A stretch of 6,527 nucleotides of DNA, taken from positions 1-6,527 of the forward strand of contig CAZRZN010000240.1 of the NCBI GenBank assembly GCA_964604565.1, written 5' to 3'. Origin of the DNA: CAZRZN01 sp964604565. Its GTDB lineage: Bacteria; Pseudomonadota; Alphaproteobacteria; Rhodobacterales; Rhodobacteraceae. Position 1 is the stretch's first letter, and the number at the start of each line of letters is the position of its first letter. Below the pieces are notes generated by a model. It saw nothing but the letters and a program-made list of their open reading frames with translations. It was not told the origin of the DNA and did not search any database. This document shows positions 5,414 through 6,527 of this stretch, piece by piece. A program made the translations under genes and the position numbers.

Positions 5414-6193
5414 ATGGTACAGTTTACCCTCCCCAAGAACTCGCAGATCAAGACGGGCAAAACTTGGCCCAAACCCGAAAACGCCAAGAATGTTCGCAAG
5501 TTCAGCATTTATCGCTGGAACCCCGACGATGGCAAGAATCCGCAGGTCGACACCTACTACGTCGATATGGACACCTGCGGCCCGATGGTTCTGGACGCGC
5601 TCGTCAAGATCAAGAACGAGATCGACCCGACGCTGACGTTCCGGCGGTCCTGCCGCGAGGGGATCTGTGGTTCCTGCGCGATGAACATTGACGGTATCAA
5701 CACGCTTGCCTGTATCTATGGCCTTGACGAGATAACAGGCGACGTCAAGATCTACCCGCTGCCGCATATGCCGGTGGTCAAGGACCTGATCCCCGACCTG
5801 ACCCATTTCTATGCCCAGCACGCCTCGATCATGCCCTGGCTTGAGACCAAGACAAACCGCCCGGCCAAGGAATGGAGGCAGTCCATCGAGGACCGCAAGA
5901 AACTTGACGGGCTCTATGAATGCGTGATGTGCGCCTCCTGCTCGACGGCCTGCCCCTCCTACTGGTGGAACGGTGACCGCTACCTTGGACCGGCCGCGCT
6001 GCTGCACGCCTATCGCTGGATCATCGACAGTCGGGACGAGGCGACGGGTGAGCGTCTCGACCAACTCGACGATCCGTTCAAGCTGTATCGGTGTCACACG
6101 ATCATGAATTGCGCCAAGACGTGTCCCAAGGGGCTGAACCCCGCCAAGGCCATCGCCGAGATCAAGAAGATGATGGTCGACCGCGCAATCTGA
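5414..6193 (+). CDS. sdhB: Succinate dehydrogenase iron-sulfur subunit
   Basis: SdhB (259 residues) carries electrons from the SdhA flavin to ubiquinone through three iron-sulfur clusters. The [2Fe-2S] ligands are Cys80, Cys85, Cys88 (CREGICGSC) and Cys100. The [4Fe-4S] ligands are Cys170, Cys173, Cys176 and Cys237. The [3Fe-4S] ligands are Cys180, Cys227 and Cys233. All spacings equal those of the E. coli protein. Quinone-site residues are also present: Pro181, Trp184-Trp185 and His228, matching E. coli Pro160, Trp163-Trp164 and His207. The length suits alphaproteobacterial SdhB, about 20 residues longer at the N-terminus than in E. coli. A strong AAGGAG (5401-5406) precedes the ATG by 7 bases and overlaps the stop of the lipoprotein gene. 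It is the last gene of the operon and a candidate terminator follows. Confidence 0.98.
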   Translation: MVQFTLPKNSQIKTGKTWPKPENAKNVRKFSIYRWNPDDGKNPQVDTYYVDMDTCGPMVLDALVKIKNEIDPTLTFRRSCREGICGSCAMNIDGINTLACIYGLDEITGDVKIYPLPHMPVVKDLIPDLTHFYAQHASIMPWLETKTNRPAKEWRQSIEDRKKLDGLYECVMCASCSTACPSYWWNGDRYLGPAALLHAYRWIIDSRDEATGERLDQLDDPFKLYRCHTIMNCAKTCPKGLNPAKAIAEIKKMMVDRAI

Positions 6194-6210
6194 ACCGGTC
6201 GGCAATCCGG

Positions 6211-6248
6211 AAAGGACCCGGTTCGCCGACAGCGCGGCCGGGGGCTTT
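6211..6248 (+). terminator. Rho-independent terminator candidate after sdhB
   Basis: AAAG (6211-6214) pairs with CTTT (6245-6248). After a two-by-two mismatch, CCCGG (6217-6221) pairs with CCGGG (6238-6242). CGC (6224-6226) can pair with GCG (6232-6234) near the top. The structure is GC-rich, has the A-run/T-run ends typical of intrinsic terminators, and begins 17 bases after the sdhB stop. The T-run is only three bases. An alternative hairpin, GAACCGG (6192-6198) with CCGGTTC (6218-6224), would compete with it. Confidence 0.6.
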
Positions 6249-6527
6249 CATATGCTGGATCTGGTTCTTGCAGCGGGCCACGCGTGCTGTCCATCCGAAG
6301 CGCATGGCAAGCAGCAACGCCAATCTTTCATCGCAAGAAATGGCTGGTCCAAGTCGGAAGGGCGACCGGATCAAGGAGCAGCAAGACTAGACGGCCGGCA
6401 CTGCCCCTCAAAGCATCTGAGCACCGCAGGCACCGCGGCCTGTCTAGGCGGATCTGTCGCTGGCCCCCGGACACTGCTTGGTCATTTGTGCGGGGCGGGC
6501 CTCAGGCCATGGTACCTTAATTGAAAA
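6249..6527. other. Intergenic tail, no gene recognised
   Basis: This 279-base end region follows the sdhB terminator. Forward frames through it (for example from 6252 to 6524) give Cys-, Gly- and Arg-rich products with no family resemblance and no ribosome-binding site, so I do not call a gene. A small inverted repeat CAGGC-N6-GCCTG lies at 6427-6442. The last dozen bases turn AT-rich, which may be the start of a promoter for a gene beyond the window, but no clear hexamer pair is visible. Confidence 0.5.

Noticed and set aside
5399..6205. 268-residue antisense reading frame opposite sdhB
   Set aside because: It is the mirror of sdhB, whose cluster ligands are all intact on the forward strand.
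6252..6524. 90-residue forward frame at the end of the window
   Set aside because: It has no ribosome-binding site and no recognisable similarity, is rich in Cys, Gly and Arg, and begins right after the terminator.

Overview
The window is a chromosomal core-metabolism segment from an alphaproteobacterium, most probably a member of the Rhodobacteraceae (Rhodobacter/Roseobacter group). The evidence is the gene content and order: an NnrU-family membrane protein, a DUF1737 protein, mesaconyl-CoA hydratase of the ethylmalonyl-CoA pathway, then succinate dehydrogenase in the order sdhC-sdhD-sdhA-(small genes)-sdhB. GC content is high and all genes lie on the + strand. I see no mobile element, CRISPR array, tRNA or rRNA.

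Layout. Positions 1-17 are probably the last codons of an upstream gene. Positions 51-1836 hold a tight unit of nnrU-like, DUF1737 and mch genes with gaps of only 4 and 3 bases. A hairpin directly after the mch stop (1839-1871) probably ends it. Positions 1872-2167 are a gene-free leader for the sdh operon. It carries several inverted repeats, the clearest being two identical perfect 10-bp palindromes spaced two helical turns apart. Positions 2168-6193 are sdhC, sdhD, sdhA, a doubtful small reading frame (4819-5094), a small predicted lipoprotein (5091-5402) and sdhB. A GC-rich stem-loop with an A-run and a T-run (6211-6248) is a good candidate terminator. Nothing recognisable follows to the end of the window.

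How the genes fit together. Mch interconverts beta-methylmalyl-CoA and mesaconyl-C1-CoA, a late step of acetyl-CoA assimilation by the ethylmalonyl-CoA route. That route yields glyoxylate and propionyl-CoA, and propionyl-CoA becomes succinyl-CoA and then succinate. SdhABCD oxidises succinate to fumarate and passes electrons to ubiquinone, so the two operons are metabolically consecutive. All four Sdh subunits look intact, with every expected flavin, iron-sulfur, haem and quinone-site residue visible.

Most of the window is ordinary, well-understood metabolism and I found no convincing new multi-gene system. The parts worth a second look are the paired operator-like palindromes upstream of sdhC, the lipoprotein gene inside the sdh operon, the unresolved 270-base stretch between sdhA and that gene, and a stem-loop between sdhD and sdhA.
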